From an uncultured Sphingobacteriaceae bacterium (GTDB lineage: Bacteria > Bacteroidota > Bacteroidia > Sphingobacteriales > Sphingobacteriaceae), in NCBI GenBank assembly GCA_946887045.1, contig CAMPKC010000019.1:12040-76039 (forward strand): a stretch of 64,000 nucleotides of DNA. The letters run 5' to 3'. Below, piece by piece: positions 34,346 through 43,325 of this stretch. Position 1 is the first letter of the stretch; each line of letters begins with the position of its first letter. The notes beneath the pieces were generated by a model. It did no database searches. It had not been told where the DNA came from and saw only the letters and a program-made list of their open reading frames with translations. The position numbers and the translations under genes were made by a program.

Positions 34346-35064
34346 ATATCCAGCATTTTTCTCCAGTATTTTGCTTTGTGGGCTACCCCGTCCCAAACAT
34401 ATAGCTGATTGTTAATTCCCTTGTCGGTCAATTGGTCGCTCAGAGATTTATTATTTTCATAAAAAGGGTCATCATAACCAACTACCAGCACTATTTCGAG
34501 TCTGCGTAAGGCATCTAATAAATCATCTTCAGAAATATTTCGAATATATTGCAAAGGCATGTTAAAGTATACGGTTTCATTCCAGTAGCCTTCCAGCAAA
34601 TCATTGTAATGATTCAATTTTTGTGTTAAATCATACCGGCCACTCATGGCTACAATTTTACTAAAGTACTGAGGGTACTTAAATGCGATGTTGACTGCAT
34701 GGTAGGCTCCCAGACTGCATCCTGCGGAAATGAGATATGACCAGGGATTTTTATAATGTATGAGAGGAAGAACCTCGTTTAAAATATATTGTTCGTATTG
34801 CAGATGGCGCGCTATCTTTTGGTCAGGGAACGTTCTTTCACTGTAAAAGCTTTCTTCATCAATACTGTCTACGCAGTAAACCTGTAAAAATCCCTGTTCA
34901 ATTTTATGCTCAAGAGTTTCTATAAGGTGCCAGTCCTCGTATTCGTAAAAGCGCCCGGTACGTGGTGGGAAAAATAACACGGACGCCCCCCCATGTCCGA
35001 ATACTAGTAGCTCCATATCTTTTTCAAGGGCCGGACTATACCATTTGTGATACTCTCTATTCAT
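34336..35064 (-). CDS. Esterase family protein (esterase D-like fold)
   Basis: A 242-residue alpha/beta hydrolase without signal peptide. The nucleophile Ser lies in LISAGCSLGAYHAVN. The acid is probably in VVGYDDPFYENN and the His in WDGVAHKAKYW. The N-terminal LVFGHGGASVLFFPPRTGRFYEYED segment is typical of the stand-alone 'putative esterase' family of Bacteroidota. Substrate is unknown. It follows the SGNH hydrolase gene by 25 bases on the same strand, so they form an operon. Confidence 0.85.
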   Translation of the reverse strand: MNREYHKWYSPALEKDMELLVFGHGGASVLFFPPRTGRFYEYEDWHLIETLEHKIEQGFLQVYCVDSIDEESFYSERTFPDQKIARHLQYEQYILNEVLPLIHYKNPWSYLISAGCSLGAYHAVNIAFKYPQYFSKIVAMSGRYDLTQKLNHYNDLLEGYWNETVYFNMPLQYIRNISEDDLLDALRRLEIVLVVGYDDPFYENNKSLSDQLTDKGINNQLYVWDGVAHKAKYWRKMLDIYL

Positions 35065-35089
35065 AGGATGATGTGTACAAGGCGATTTT

Positions 35090-35686
35090 TTAATGATGAC
35101 TTGATATTTTAGACAAGATTATCTGTTTCCAGAGTTCAAAGCCTTCGTCGTTTAAGTGGAGATCATCCTGGTCAAGATATTCTTTTTTGGGATAACCATT
35201 TTTGTCTATCATTTTGTTGAAGATGTTGATGAATTTCCAGTTGTTATTCATTTTCGAGATCTCATTTTCGATAAGATAATTTGTGTATTTCAAACTTTCA
35301 ATAATATTCCACCTGGTAAAGCTGGGTTTAATAGAGATGTAATAGCATGGAATATCCCCGTAGTGGTGTTGAATTCGGGCCGCCAGTTGCTGAAAATATA
35401 TGAAAACTTCTTCAGGGTGCCTTCCGTCTCCCAAATCATTATCTCCAGCATAAATTATTATAGAAGTAGGATGGTAAGATGCAAAAACACGGTCAAAAAA
35501 CCATACGCACGCCGCCAAAGTGGATCCGCCAAAACCAAGATTAACAGGTTTATAAGGCTGAAAATCTTCATAAAGGTTTTTCCATAACCTTATTGTTGAG
35601 CTGCCATAGAAGGCCATTTCGGGCCGATATTTCAGGTTTTTCCCTTCCCGCTCTAGATGTTTGATTTCTTCTTCGTACCAAATCAT
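35090..35686 (-). CDS. SGNH/GDSL-type hydrolase
   Basis: A 198-residue SGNH esterase. Block I Ser is in AFYGSSTIRLW, block II Gly in VNLGFGGSTLAA, block III Asn in IIYAGDNDLGDGRHP, and block V Asp-x2-His in LDQDDLHLNDEGFELW. All four catalytic blocks are intact. No signal peptide is visible, so it is cytoplasmic unless exported another way. It is the first gene of a two-gene operon with the esterase downstream. Lipase, acetyl-esterase or peptidoglycan-deacetylase activities are all possible. Confidence 0.88.
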   Translation of the reverse strand: MIWYEEEIKHLEREGKNLKYRPEMAFYGSSTIRLWKNLYEDFQPYKPVNLGFGGSTLAACVWFFDRVFASYHPTSIIIYAGDNDLGDGRHPEEVFIYFQQLAARIQHHYGDIPCYYISIKPSFTRWNIIESLKYTNYLIENEISKMNNNWKFINIFNKMIDKNGYPKKEYLDQDDLHLNDEGFELWKQIILSKISSHH

Positions 35687-35867
35687 ATTAAATTCATCAA
35701 AAAGACAAGATAATAGTATTATTATGTTTGTTATAGAAGTTTATTCTATTCGTTGATGATTGTCTAATCGCCTATGATGAAAGAAGCGTATCTGATCCAA
35801 AAGGTTTTGTTGTGTTTGCCGGATGTCTGAATTTGTGTGAGAATAAGGTTGCGGAGATATTAAGCCG

Positions 35868-35875
35868 TACCTTTG
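35868..35875 (+). promoter_or_regulatory. -7 box of the DbpA-like helicase gene
   Basis: TACCTTTG fully matches TANNTTTG and ends 18 bases before the helicase ATG. A partial -33 (GGTTG) lies 16 bases upstream, closer than ideal. Confidence 0.45.
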
Positions 35876-35893
35876 TCAATTCGAGATTTTTAA

Positions 35894-37195
35894 ATGATTA
35901 AAAAGGTTCTTCACAACTTACAAATAAGTTCGCTCAATGAAATGCAGCATGCTTCTATTAATGCCGCCATTGAAAGAGATATTATTCTTCTATCCCCAAC
36001 AGGATCGGGAAAAACACTGGGCTTCTTGCTGCCTGTTTTAAATTCTTTAAAACCGGAGATTCAGGGCGTTCAGGCGCTAGTTATTGTTCCGTCGAGAGAA
36101 TTGGCGCTGCAAATCGAACAGGTATTCAGAGTAATGGAAACCGGATTTAAAGTGAACTGTTGCTATGGCGGTCATAATACTAAAATTGAAAAGAATAATC
36201 TCTCACAACCTCCTGCTGTACTAGTTGGAACACCCGGAAGATTGGCTTACCATATCCGGAATGAGAGTTTTGATACAAGTGCTGTAAAATCTCTTATTCT
36301 GGATGAATTTGATAAGGCACTGGAGTTTGGTTTTCAGGATGACATGGCTTATATTATTAAGCATTTGCCTAATTTGAATAAAAGGATACTTACTTCGGCC
36401 ACTCATATGGATGAGATCCCTGGCTTCACAGGTGTAAAAAATCCGATCGAGATCAATTTCCTGCAAACAAATACTTCTGCCCGGGCGCTGCAGCTTAAAG
36501 CGGTACAATCCAAAGCTGCTGATAAATTGGAGACTTTGTTTTCTTTGATCTGCAAAATAGGAGGTAAGCCTGCTCTTGTTTTTTGTAATCACCGCGAAGC
36601 AGTTGAAAGAATAAGCGATTTATTATACGATATGGGCCTGAGCCATGATATCTTTCACGGTGGAATGGAGCAGGAAGATCGGGAGCGAGCCGTATTGAAG
36701 TTCAGAAATGGCAGTCATAACTTATTAATTACTACAGATCTTGCCTCTCGGGGACTTGATATTCCGGAGATTGAGTACGTGATCCATTATCAATTGCCCC
36801 ATAATGAACAAGCCTTCTTGCACCGCAACGGACGGACAGCCCGTATGCATGCCGGTGGAACGGCATACCTCATTTTATCGGAAGATGAAAGCTTGCCTTA
36901 TTTAGAATCCGCGCCTCCAATCGAAGAGTTACCGACTAAGAACATTCTTCCAAAACCTGCTGTATGGGCGACATTGTATATTGCTGCCGGTAAAAAAGAT
37001 AAAATTAATAAGGTTGATATTGTTGGCCTGTTACTTCAAAAAGGAAAGCTGGCAAAAGAAGATCTCGGTCTGATTGAAGTGCTTGATCATAGTTCGTACG
37101 CCGCTGTAAAACGGGATCAAATTGAAAATGTATTGCGTTCAATTAAGTCGGAGAAAATAAAAAATAAGAAAGTAAAGATTGAAATAGCACGCTAG
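35894..37195 (+). CDS. DEAD-box RNA helicase, DbpA-like
   Basis: A 433-residue ATP-dependent RNA helicase. Motifs in order: SPTGSGKT (Lys40), VPSRELA, VGTPGRL, the Walker B box as DEFD (137-140) instead of DEAD, TSATH, TTDLASRGLDIPE and HRNGRTAR. The C-terminal about 75 residues (KKDKINKVDIVGLLLQKG to GLIEVLDHSSYAAVKR) resemble the DbpA RNA-binding domain that recognises 23S rRNA hairpin 92. A ribosome-assembly role is therefore likely, by homology. The body is shorter than E. coli DbpA (457). It is a single gene converging on the PL26 gene. Confidence 0.87.
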   Translation: MIKKVLHNLQISSLNEMQHASINAAIERDIILLSPTGSGKTLGFLLPVLNSLKPEIQGVQALVIVPSRELALQIEQVFRVMETGFKVNCCYGGHNTKIEKNNLSQPPAVLVGTPGRLAYHIRNESFDTSAVKSLILDEFDKALEFGFQDDMAYIIKHLPNLNKRILTSATHMDEIPGFTGVKNPIEINFLQTNTSARALQLKAVQSKAADKLETLFSLICKIGGKPALVFCNHREAVERISDLLYDMGLSHDIFHGGMEQEDRERAVLKFRNGSHNLLITTDLASRGLDIPEIEYVIHYQLPHNEQAFLHRNGRTARMHAGGTAYLILSEDESLPYLESAPPIEELPTKNILPKPAVWATLYIAAGKKDKINKVDIVGLLLQKGKLAKEDLGLIEVLDHSSYAAVKRDQIENVLRSIKSEKIKNKKVKIEIAR

Positions 37196-37232
37196 TAAGC
37201 TTTGTGCACCAGTTTATTATTTTTACTTTAAA

Positions 37233-39956
37233 TCACATTTTGTCCCCAACTAAAGCAAGGCATTGAATTGCAGAAAGCCCCCATTGGGCTACCCCGTTTG
37301 TGGATACACCTTTAGCTTCTATGACGGGATTCAATACATCAGGCCCTTCAATCAGTTCTGGAAGTGGTTTGTTTTGACGGGTAATTCCACCTGTTCCATT
37401 ATAAAATTCATCCCAGGCGCGTGCGGCAAGTTTATCATCATTTTTTCTATAAGCAGCAAACGCGGTTAACCTCGAATGACTTTGACGTAAGTTTAAGGGG
37501 CCGAGGTCCCTGCCAAGCTCCCTGGCTTGGTCCTCAGGGCTAGCATTATATAGTTCGCAATACTGTAGCCACGCCTTTTCAAACTCGGGAACGTTTACCG
37601 TTCTGATTAGCTCCGAACAAATTTCCGCTAATCCGAAAACAGCATTTAAATGACTGGCACCAACTTGCTTGTTGGTGTTTATCTCAAATTTTCCTGTAGA
37701 TAATTCCATTAATCCCCCCAGGGAAAAAAAGCCATTTGGTTGTGCTCCGATGGTGCGCATACTGTTAAGTAATTTGTCACCGATTCTTTTATCCCCAGTC
37801 CGTTCCCACTCTGTAAGCCATGCTCCGGCTAATGCTCCCCAATCCGTTCCAAATCCGATGTTAGCAAAATTCCCGTTTGGGTTAGGCTGCGTTTGCCTGG
37901 TCCTTCTAACTTTTCTGTTCGGCTGAATCACTAATAATGTTTTATCGGCATTTACCTGTTCCCGCATCAAATCGCCAACACGCTCGTCTGCGGTAAGGTA
38001 ATAGTAGTAACGGCGGTTTGTAGCTGTGCTTATGCGTAGCTGCTTTGCACTGCAGCCCCAATGCATTACGTTATGTCGTGATCCGAGTGGTGCGAACGGG
38101 CCAGTATGGTGCACATCAACTTCTCCGGTATGTCTGGTCATCGCTTCCGCCATTCTAAAGGCATCAGCGCGGCCGGTACGCAGAAAATAATACCAGAGCC
38201 AAAGATCTGTAGATAGTTCAGAATTGTCCCAGGCAAAGCCTCCTATGTCATATTTCCATACATGGCGATCCTGGTCATAACTATGCATTACATCTCCATA
38301 ATTCCAAAATCCATACCATTTACGTTGATCTATTTCTTTTTCATAAAAGTCGAAATACCAATCAAGTTTATCTTCTATTTCCTTTTTTTCGGGGGTAGAA
38401 TGATCGGGGAGATTCCAAATTCCCCCGAAAACTTCCATTTCCTTGTAATACGCAGGTTCGCACATAAGCATCGGCGGCGTTTTCACGACCTCCGCTATGT
38501 CCAGGAGGTGTTCTCTTGAAGGTGTGGATGCCAGCACCCAAACCATTAATTCGCTGGTACGGGCAACTCCGTTAGGTGTGCCAAATCCTGGTTCATAGTC
38601 TTCGTAGGTTACATTAAGTCCTTTTAGTTGTTTATCGTAGGTGTCCTGCCCTAAACCATCGTGATAGAAGCGAAGATCCATCGCAGGGGAATCCGGAGCC
38701 CACAGCCACATTGTAATTTCCCCTGTCTCTGTAGCTGCATTGCGGATGTCTAATTGTGCAGGATGACTTTGCCAAAAGTTTCGAATTCCAAAGGCAATGC
38801 CGCCAGAGGGTGTGCCTAAAAATCCTAATCCGGAAGCTCTTCGCCCCTGGTCGGAGTTTAACCAGGTGTGTCCGGCCTTGGTGCGCTTTCTTATTTCAAA
38901 GGAGTCAGCATTTGGCTGAAAAAGTGTATAATCGCCAAAAGCGGGAATATATTGGAGGTCATCCTTTGATGGTCCTGTTATTGAAACTTCTTTCCCGTTC
39001 ACCTGGGCTATGGATGCATCTCTTCCCGGGCCATGCCGTAAGCCGCTTAATCCTCGTACACCTTCTGCAAACATGCCTTTACCCTCACCAACAAATCGGA
39101 TATGTCTGTTATGAAGCTCGTCTTTCAAGGGTACTGAAAATCGGACACCTAACCCCTTTATAAAGTTTTGGTTTTCGTCCCCCTCGTAAATAATAGTGTG
39201 CATCATTCTGATGGATTCAGCACCTGCATAAAAATAAAGCCGTAACACAAATGGAAGCCATCCCTTGTCTTCGTGATTTGAATGGATTCCCTCTATTTTG
39301 ATGACTGAGCGCACATCGCCTTTTTGTTCAACCTGAATAGTCTTTATTTCTCCGGAGAAATGTGTTGTGCGTATTAGTCCGTCAGATCCGGGTTCTGTTT
39401 TATCCTGGCTTAATAGCACAAGTTGTCCGTTGCCAGCTATTTCTTTGCCCTCGCGGGCAATCGAAGAGATGATAGATCTTCCTTGTTTTTCAATTTTGCA
39501 GTTGATCTTTCCGGTGTCGATTGTAATCGAGTCAGAACTTTCAATCAGCTTAATTCTATTTGAATTCTTACTTGATTTGCCCTCTATAAGTCTTAGTGAA
39601 TCAGTGGCCTTTGTGTCTGTTCCGATTGCGTGTCCCGTCCACTTCAATGATCCATCGGGCCAGTACGCCAGCGGCCATGATTGAACCGCCGATTGCTCTC
39701 CTGAGTCAGATTCAAGCCGAAATGTGGTGTCTTTTTTTAATTTTCCTTTTGGCCAGGGCACTCCCCATGATGCGCCAGGGTTTACTTTTGGAGCTTTTCC
39801 GTCCAGCCATTGCACATTAACCGGCTTACTGTTAAATGTCTTATCGTTTAGATTCTTGTCGCCTATCCAACCCAAGCCAGAGCTTATCGGCATTGATGCG
39901 GTTAGTACAGCGGATGTTCTAATGAATTCACGACGACTGATGTGGGATTTTTTCAT
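37233..39956 (-). CDS. Tat-exported PL26-like rhamnogalacturonan lyase (PcRGLX/YetA-like)
   Basis: About 907 residues. The N-terminus carries a twin-arginine signal (SRREFIRTSAVLTASM). Three regions follow: an N-terminal RIFT-barrel region (PVNVQWLDGKAPKVNPGASWGVPWPKG), a central beta-sandwich and a C-terminal helical toroid (about 540-880, WYFDFYEKEIDQRKWYGFWNYGDVMHSYDQDRH, then ELSTDLWLWYYFLRTGR). This order matches the PcRGLX/YetA family, whose founding fungal member is an exo-rhamnogalacturonan lyase (PL26). Pectin-side-chain degradation in the periplasm or outside is inferred; other Bacteroidota members are unproven. ATG at 39956 is preferred over TTG at 39959. No SusCD pair is adjacent. 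Confidence 0.82.
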   Translation of the reverse strand: MKKSHISRREFIRTSAVLTASMPISSGLGWIGDKNLNDKTFNSKPVNVQWLDGKAPKVNPGASWGVPWPKGKLKKDTTFRLESDSGEQSAVQSWPLAYWPDGSLKWTGHAIGTDTKATDSLRLIEGKSSKNSNRIKLIESSDSITIDTGKINCKIEKQGRSIISSIAREGKEIAGNGQLVLLSQDKTEPGSDGLIRTTHFSGEIKTIQVEQKGDVRSVIKIEGIHSNHEDKGWLPFVLRLYFYAGAESIRMMHTIIYEGDENQNFIKGLGVRFSVPLKDELHNRHIRFVGEGKGMFAEGVRGLSGLRHGPGRDASIAQVNGKEVSITGPSKDDLQYIPAFGDYTLFQPNADSFEIRKRTKAGHTWLNSDQGRRASGLGFLGTPSGGIAFGIRNFWQSHPAQLDIRNAATETGEITMWLWAPDSPAMDLRFYHDGLGQDTYDKQLKGLNVTYEDYEPGFGTPNGVARTSELMVWVLASTPSREHLLDIAEVVKTPPMLMCEPAYYKEMEVFGGIWNLPDHSTPEKKEIEDKLDWYFDFYEKEIDQRKWYGFWNYGDVMHSYDQDRHVWKYDIGGFAWDNSELSTDLWLWYYFLRTGRADAFRMAEAMTRHTGEVDVHHTGPFAPLGSRHNVMHWGCSAKQLRISTATNRRYYYYLTADERVGDLMREQVNADKTLLVIQPNRKVRRTRQTQPNPNGNFANIGFGTDWGALAGAWLTEWERTGDKRIGDKLLNSMRTIGAQPNGFFSLGGLMELSTGKFEINTNKQVGASHLNAVFGLAEICSELIRTVNVPEFEKAWLQYCELYNASPEDQARELGRDLGPLNLRQSHSRLTAFAAYRKNDDKLAARAWDEFYNGTGGITRQNKPLPELIEGPDVLNPVIEAKGVSTNGVAQWGLSAIQCLALVGDKM

Positions 39957-40133
39957 CAAAAGGAGGTATAGGTTTGCGTATAAAAGAAATACTAAACTAT
40001 AGATCTATACCTGTAATTGGTTATTCAGAAAGGTAACAAGTTAGTTAATGTTTAATGTGCGGAGCTTTTGTTATGGAGGCTTAGCCCGAAGAGAAGATTG
40101 ATATTAAAGAATATAAATCTGTTATAAATTTCT

Positions 40134-40424
40134 CTAAAATAATACGATACCTGTCTTTTGATAAACTAATACATTCGTGATAAATAAGGTAATCTCAATT
40201 GGGATACCGACCATGTACAACATTCTGCGTATGGTTTGTTTTTGAATCATTTCATATTGTCCGTTTATCACAATGTTTATTACATCTGCGAATACTTCAA
40301 TGGTTGCGATGCCAAAAATCAGGCTGAATAAAATTAGTTTCAAGTTGTAAAGGTTACATACCCTTTGGAGGTATACTAAATCAATAATTAATAGGGAGTT
40401 TGTTGGTCCCTTAAACTCATCCAT
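40134..40424 (-). CDS. Small hydrophobic membrane protein, hypothetical
   Basis: A 96-residue protein with two to three membrane-length segments (LYNLKLILFSLIFGIATIEVFADVINIVI and RMLYMVGIPIEITLFITNVLVYQ). The N-terminal half is mixed polar. No family is recognised. It is isolated in an otherwise gene-poor stretch between the PL26 gene and the histidine kinase, with no clear promoter or ribosome binding site. It may be real, but the low-complexity AT-rich context reduces certainty. Confidence 0.45.
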   Translation of the reverse strand: MDEFKGPTNSLLIIDLVYLQRVCNLYNLKLILFSLIFGIATIEVFADVINIVINGQYEMIQKQTIRRMLYMVGIPIEITLFITNVLVYQKTGIVLF

Positions 40425-40938
40425 AGCCTTGAAAAAGCTGCTGCAAATATAATGTAAGGATTTAATATTTCAAATGAGATTTTGTGTTAAATGCTTATAA
40501 CGTAAAGCCTTACCTCGCGCCAAATGCTTGGTGTTAGCTGAAATTAAAGGTTCATGATAGTGGCTGTTTTAATTTGAGATGCCGGGTTGTTGTTTAAGGT
40601 TTCTACTCTGGTCGATTTGCGTACTAAAAATTAGCAATTTTTAAAAAGAGAGCTACCTTCTGCAATCCCAAAATAAAATCCTGCAGATTTATTTTGCCGA
40701 CGTGGCTTTAAAATATATATGTAATTTGATTGTGTATATAATTTGTGTATAAATCTGATTATTAATGGCATATACATCATTGTGTGTCATTGTGTCATGG
40801 TGTCTTTTTCGGTAAAGATCAGCATATATCTTGCAATCCGTGGTCGAGAACTTACTATTTAAGAAACCCCATTCAAGGTCCATCCGTATAAAGGTTCTAC
40901 TATCTTTATATCTATGAATTAACTGAAGCTCTCACATC
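40425..40938. other. Gene-poor 514-base region before the histidine kinase
   Basis: No convincing coding sequence is seen. It holds AT-rich hairpins: AAAAATT/AATTTTT at 40626-40642, and CAAAATAAA...TTATTTTG with one bulge at 40669-40696. There is also a short repeated word CATTGTGT near 40788-40800, and a -7-like box TATCTTTA at 40901-40908, 31 bases before the kinase ATG. It is probably a long upstream control region. Confidence 0.4.
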
Positions 40939-42384
40939 ATGAACGCAATCTCAAATAACCATAAGTATTTCCGAAAAATCAGGGCTATTGTTGTTGTTTC
41001 ATCAGTCATTATTATATCACTGAATTATTACTCTATTAAAATTCTTTCCTCAATAAGAGCCTACGTTAATGGAGAGTCTGAATATTCAAAAGCGCAAAAA
41101 GATGCAACCAGGTATCTCATAGATTTCATACAAACCTCAGAAATAAAATCGTATCATTTATTTAAAAAGGAATTGGCGGTACCGATTGGTGACAGCTTAG
41201 CCAGAGTAGCTTTGCAATCCGGTAAGCCGGATTCTGTGATTCGGTTGGCTGCACTACAAGGCAGGAACCATCCTGATGATATTGATAACCTGATTTGGCT
41301 TTTCGATAATTTTAAAAACTTTCCTCACTTCCGTGATGTAATCCAAAATTGGACGGCCGCTGACCGGGATATCCGTGAATTAGATAAAATCGGAACGTTT
41401 ATTTATGAGCTCAAGAGTTCGCAATTAAACTCTGCAGTAAAGTTGGCAATGATATTAAACGTAAATACAATCAATCGACGTTTAACCTATAATCAGCAGA
41501 ATTTTTCAATGCTCCTGGGCGAAGCTTCCAGAGTGATCGCCAACTGGTTGATTTTTATAAATATATTTTTTGTATGTTTCATATTATTTACGGCCGGAGC
41601 TTTCGCAAGAAAACTGTTTGCACAGCTGGTGGAATCAAAAAAGGAGATCATTGCTCAAAATAATATTCAGTCTCAGTTTATGAGTATTGCTTCACATGAG
41701 TTAAAAACTCCAATCACAAGTATGAAGGCTTCACTGCAGATTCTTGAACGCTTTGCGAAGGAATCTCCTGATAGTCAGAAAATGCATCCTTTTATTTTCA
41801 ACGCCAATAAACAGGTAAACCGTTTAACGAATCTGGTTAAGGATCTACTCGACGTAACCAAAATTCAAAACGGCAAACTGGAAATGAACAGGGCTTCATT
41901 TTTATTAAATGACCTTATTCGTGAGGTGATTAATGAAACCACCCAATTGTCGGGGCATCAATTTATTATACAGGATTTGCCTCAGTTGTACGTAAATGCA
42001 GATGCTACCAGAATATATCAGGTAATAGATAACTTTTTGTCAAATGCTGTGAAGTACTCCGCAGGCGCGGATCGCGTTCATGTCTATTCTGAAATTAAAG
42101 ATAGAAGCGTGAAAGTATGTGTGAAAGACTTCGGGCCTGGTATACCCGAAGACAAACTACCGTTTCTCTTCGATCGGTTTTATAGAATTCAGGAAACCAA
42201 TCAGGCGGTTCAGGGGCTCGGACTTGGGCTTTACATCTGCAAAGAAATAATTGAAAATCATGGCGGCGAAATTGGCGCTGAAAGTGAATTAGGCTCCGGT
42301 AGCGTATTCTGGTTTACTTTACCTATTGAAGACAAAATACTTCCGAAAGGATCACAGACTGAAGAAAGAATGTTGCAAAGCTAG
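40939..42384 (+). CDS. Membrane sensor histidine kinase
   Basis: A 481-residue kinase. One helix at about 15-38 and another at about 201-222 enclose a periplasmic domain of about 160 residues with no recognised fold and mostly helical appearance. The cytoplasmic part has HisKA with the phosphoacceptor His253 in ASHELKTPITSMKASL, then the HATPase domain with DNFLSNAVKYS (N box), DFGPGIPEDKLPFLFDRFYR (G1/F boxes) and GLGLGLYICKEII (G2). No response-regulator gene is adjacent, so it is an orphan; its partner is unknown. It is monocistronic, followed convergently by an SDR gene. Confidence 0.92.
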   Translation: MNAISNNHKYFRKIRAIVVVSSVIIISLNYYSIKILSSIRAYVNGESEYSKAQKDATRYLIDFIQTSEIKSYHLFKKELAVPIGDSLARVALQSGKPDSVIRLAALQGRNHPDDIDNLIWLFDNFKNFPHFRDVIQNWTAADRDIRELDKIGTFIYELKSSQLNSAVKLAMILNVNTINRRLTYNQQNFSMLLGEASRVIANWLIFINIFFVCFILFTAGAFARKLFAQLVESKKEIIAQNNIQSQFMSIASHELKTPITSMKASLQILERFAKESPDSQKMHPFIFNANKQVNRLTNLVKDLLDVTKIQNGKLEMNRASFLLNDLIREVINETTQLSGHQFIIQDLPQLYVNADATRIYQVIDNFLSNAVKYSAGADRVHVYSEIKDRSVKVCVKDFGPGIPEDKLPFLFDRFYRIQETNQAVQGLGLGLYICKEIIENHGGEIGAESELGSGSVFWFTLPIEDKILPKGSQTEERMLQS

Positions 42385-42398
42385 TCCGTTCTCAGGCA

Positions 42399-43118
42399 TC
42401 AAGAAGGATTTGTAGACCAGATCGACGCTTCTTTGACAAATACCCGACGGTTTAATTTTAATTGTGAAATAATCAGTTCAGCAAAGTCTTGAGGCTGCAT
42501 TACTTTTTCAATGTTTCCATCAGTTAATTTTAAATCAAACGCTAAATTCGTAGCGACTGTACTGGGAGTTAAAGTGGTTACCCGGATATTATATTTCCTC
42601 ACTTCCTGCATTAATGATTCACTTAGCCCTATCAATCCGAACTTTGAGGCACTATAAGCGCTCGTTTCGGCTGCTCCGCGTAATCCTGCTGTTGATGATA
42701 TATTAACGATGTCGCCAGTTCTCTTTTCAATCATTGTTGGCAATACAGCACGAGTGGTGTAGTATGGTCCGAAAAGATTTACTTTTACAATCCTTTCCCA
42801 CTCTTCGTGGGGTAATTCCAGAAAAGATCCAAAAGCCGCTATTCCTGCATTATTGATTAGGATATCTATGTTACCCAATGATGCGATGGCACTTTCGACC
42901 GCTCTATTTACTGAGTTGATATCAGCTACGTCTGCTACGACGATCACAGCCTTTACACCCTCGTTTTCCACCTCATCAGCAACAGCTTGCAGATCAGAGG
43001 CTGTTCTCGCTAATAGGGCGACATTTACGCCTTCTTTTGCAAGTCCGATGGCCACAGCTTTACCAATGCCTTTCCCGGCACCCGTCACTAACGCATTTTT
43101 TCCACTCAATGATTCCAT
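42399..43118 (-). CDS. SDR oxidoreductase (3-ketoacyl-ACP reductase-like)
   Basis: About 239 residues. [21 protein letters not shown] (NADP-binding), [15 protein letters not shown], the catalytic Ser and Tyr-x3-Lys in [23 protein letters not shown], and [13 protein letters not shown] are all present. It is annotated in many genomes as FabG-like, but an isolated gene outside a fatty-acid synthesis cluster is more likely a general reductase. ATG at 43118 is preferred over 43145. It converges on the histidine kinase gene with a 14-base gap. Confidence 0.87.
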   Translation of the reverse strand: MESLSGKNALVTGAGKGIGKAVAIGLAKEGVNVALLARTASDLQAVADEVENEGVKAVIVVADVADINSVNRAVESAIASLGNIDILINNAGIAAFGSFLELPHEEWERIVKVNLFGPYYTTRAVLPTMIEKRTGDIVNISSTAGLRGAAETSAYSASKFGLIGLSESLMQEVRKYNIRVTTLTPSTVATNLAFDLKLTDGNIEKVMQPQDFAELIISQLKLNRRVFVKEASIWSTNPS

Positions 43119-43325
43119 TTTTGTTTTTTTATTAGGTAAACCCAAAATGATCTCTAAAGTGTTTAGTAACGGATTACTTTACCGTCAGCTGACCGTTAGT
43201 CCAGATGCGTAGCATATTTTTTGCTATTATGATGACGCCGGAGGAGAACTTTTGGGTTCGGAACTTATCGGTGGGCGACAAAAGTTAAGGTCAAAATTAG
43301 ATAGATTATTTCTTGAATTAGCTGT

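Noticed and set aside
35156..35587. 143-codon plus-strand frame inside the SGNH hydrolase gene
   Set aside because: Shadow of the hydrolase: the minus-strand frame holds all four SGNH blocks, while this one is low in typical protein composition.
38756..39163. 135-codon plus-strand frame inside the PL26-like gene
   Set aside because: Antisense to a continuous 907-codon gene; no motif or initiation signal supports it.
39958..39967. AAAAGGAGG on the plus strand, resembling a Shine-Dalgarno sequence
   Set aside because: No plus-strand start codon or gene follows within range; it faces away from the PL26 gene, which is on the minus strand.
40689..40883. 64-codon minus-strand frame in the gap before the histidine kinase
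   Set aside because: AT-rich, lacks domain features and overlaps the probable upstream control region; not convincing as protein.
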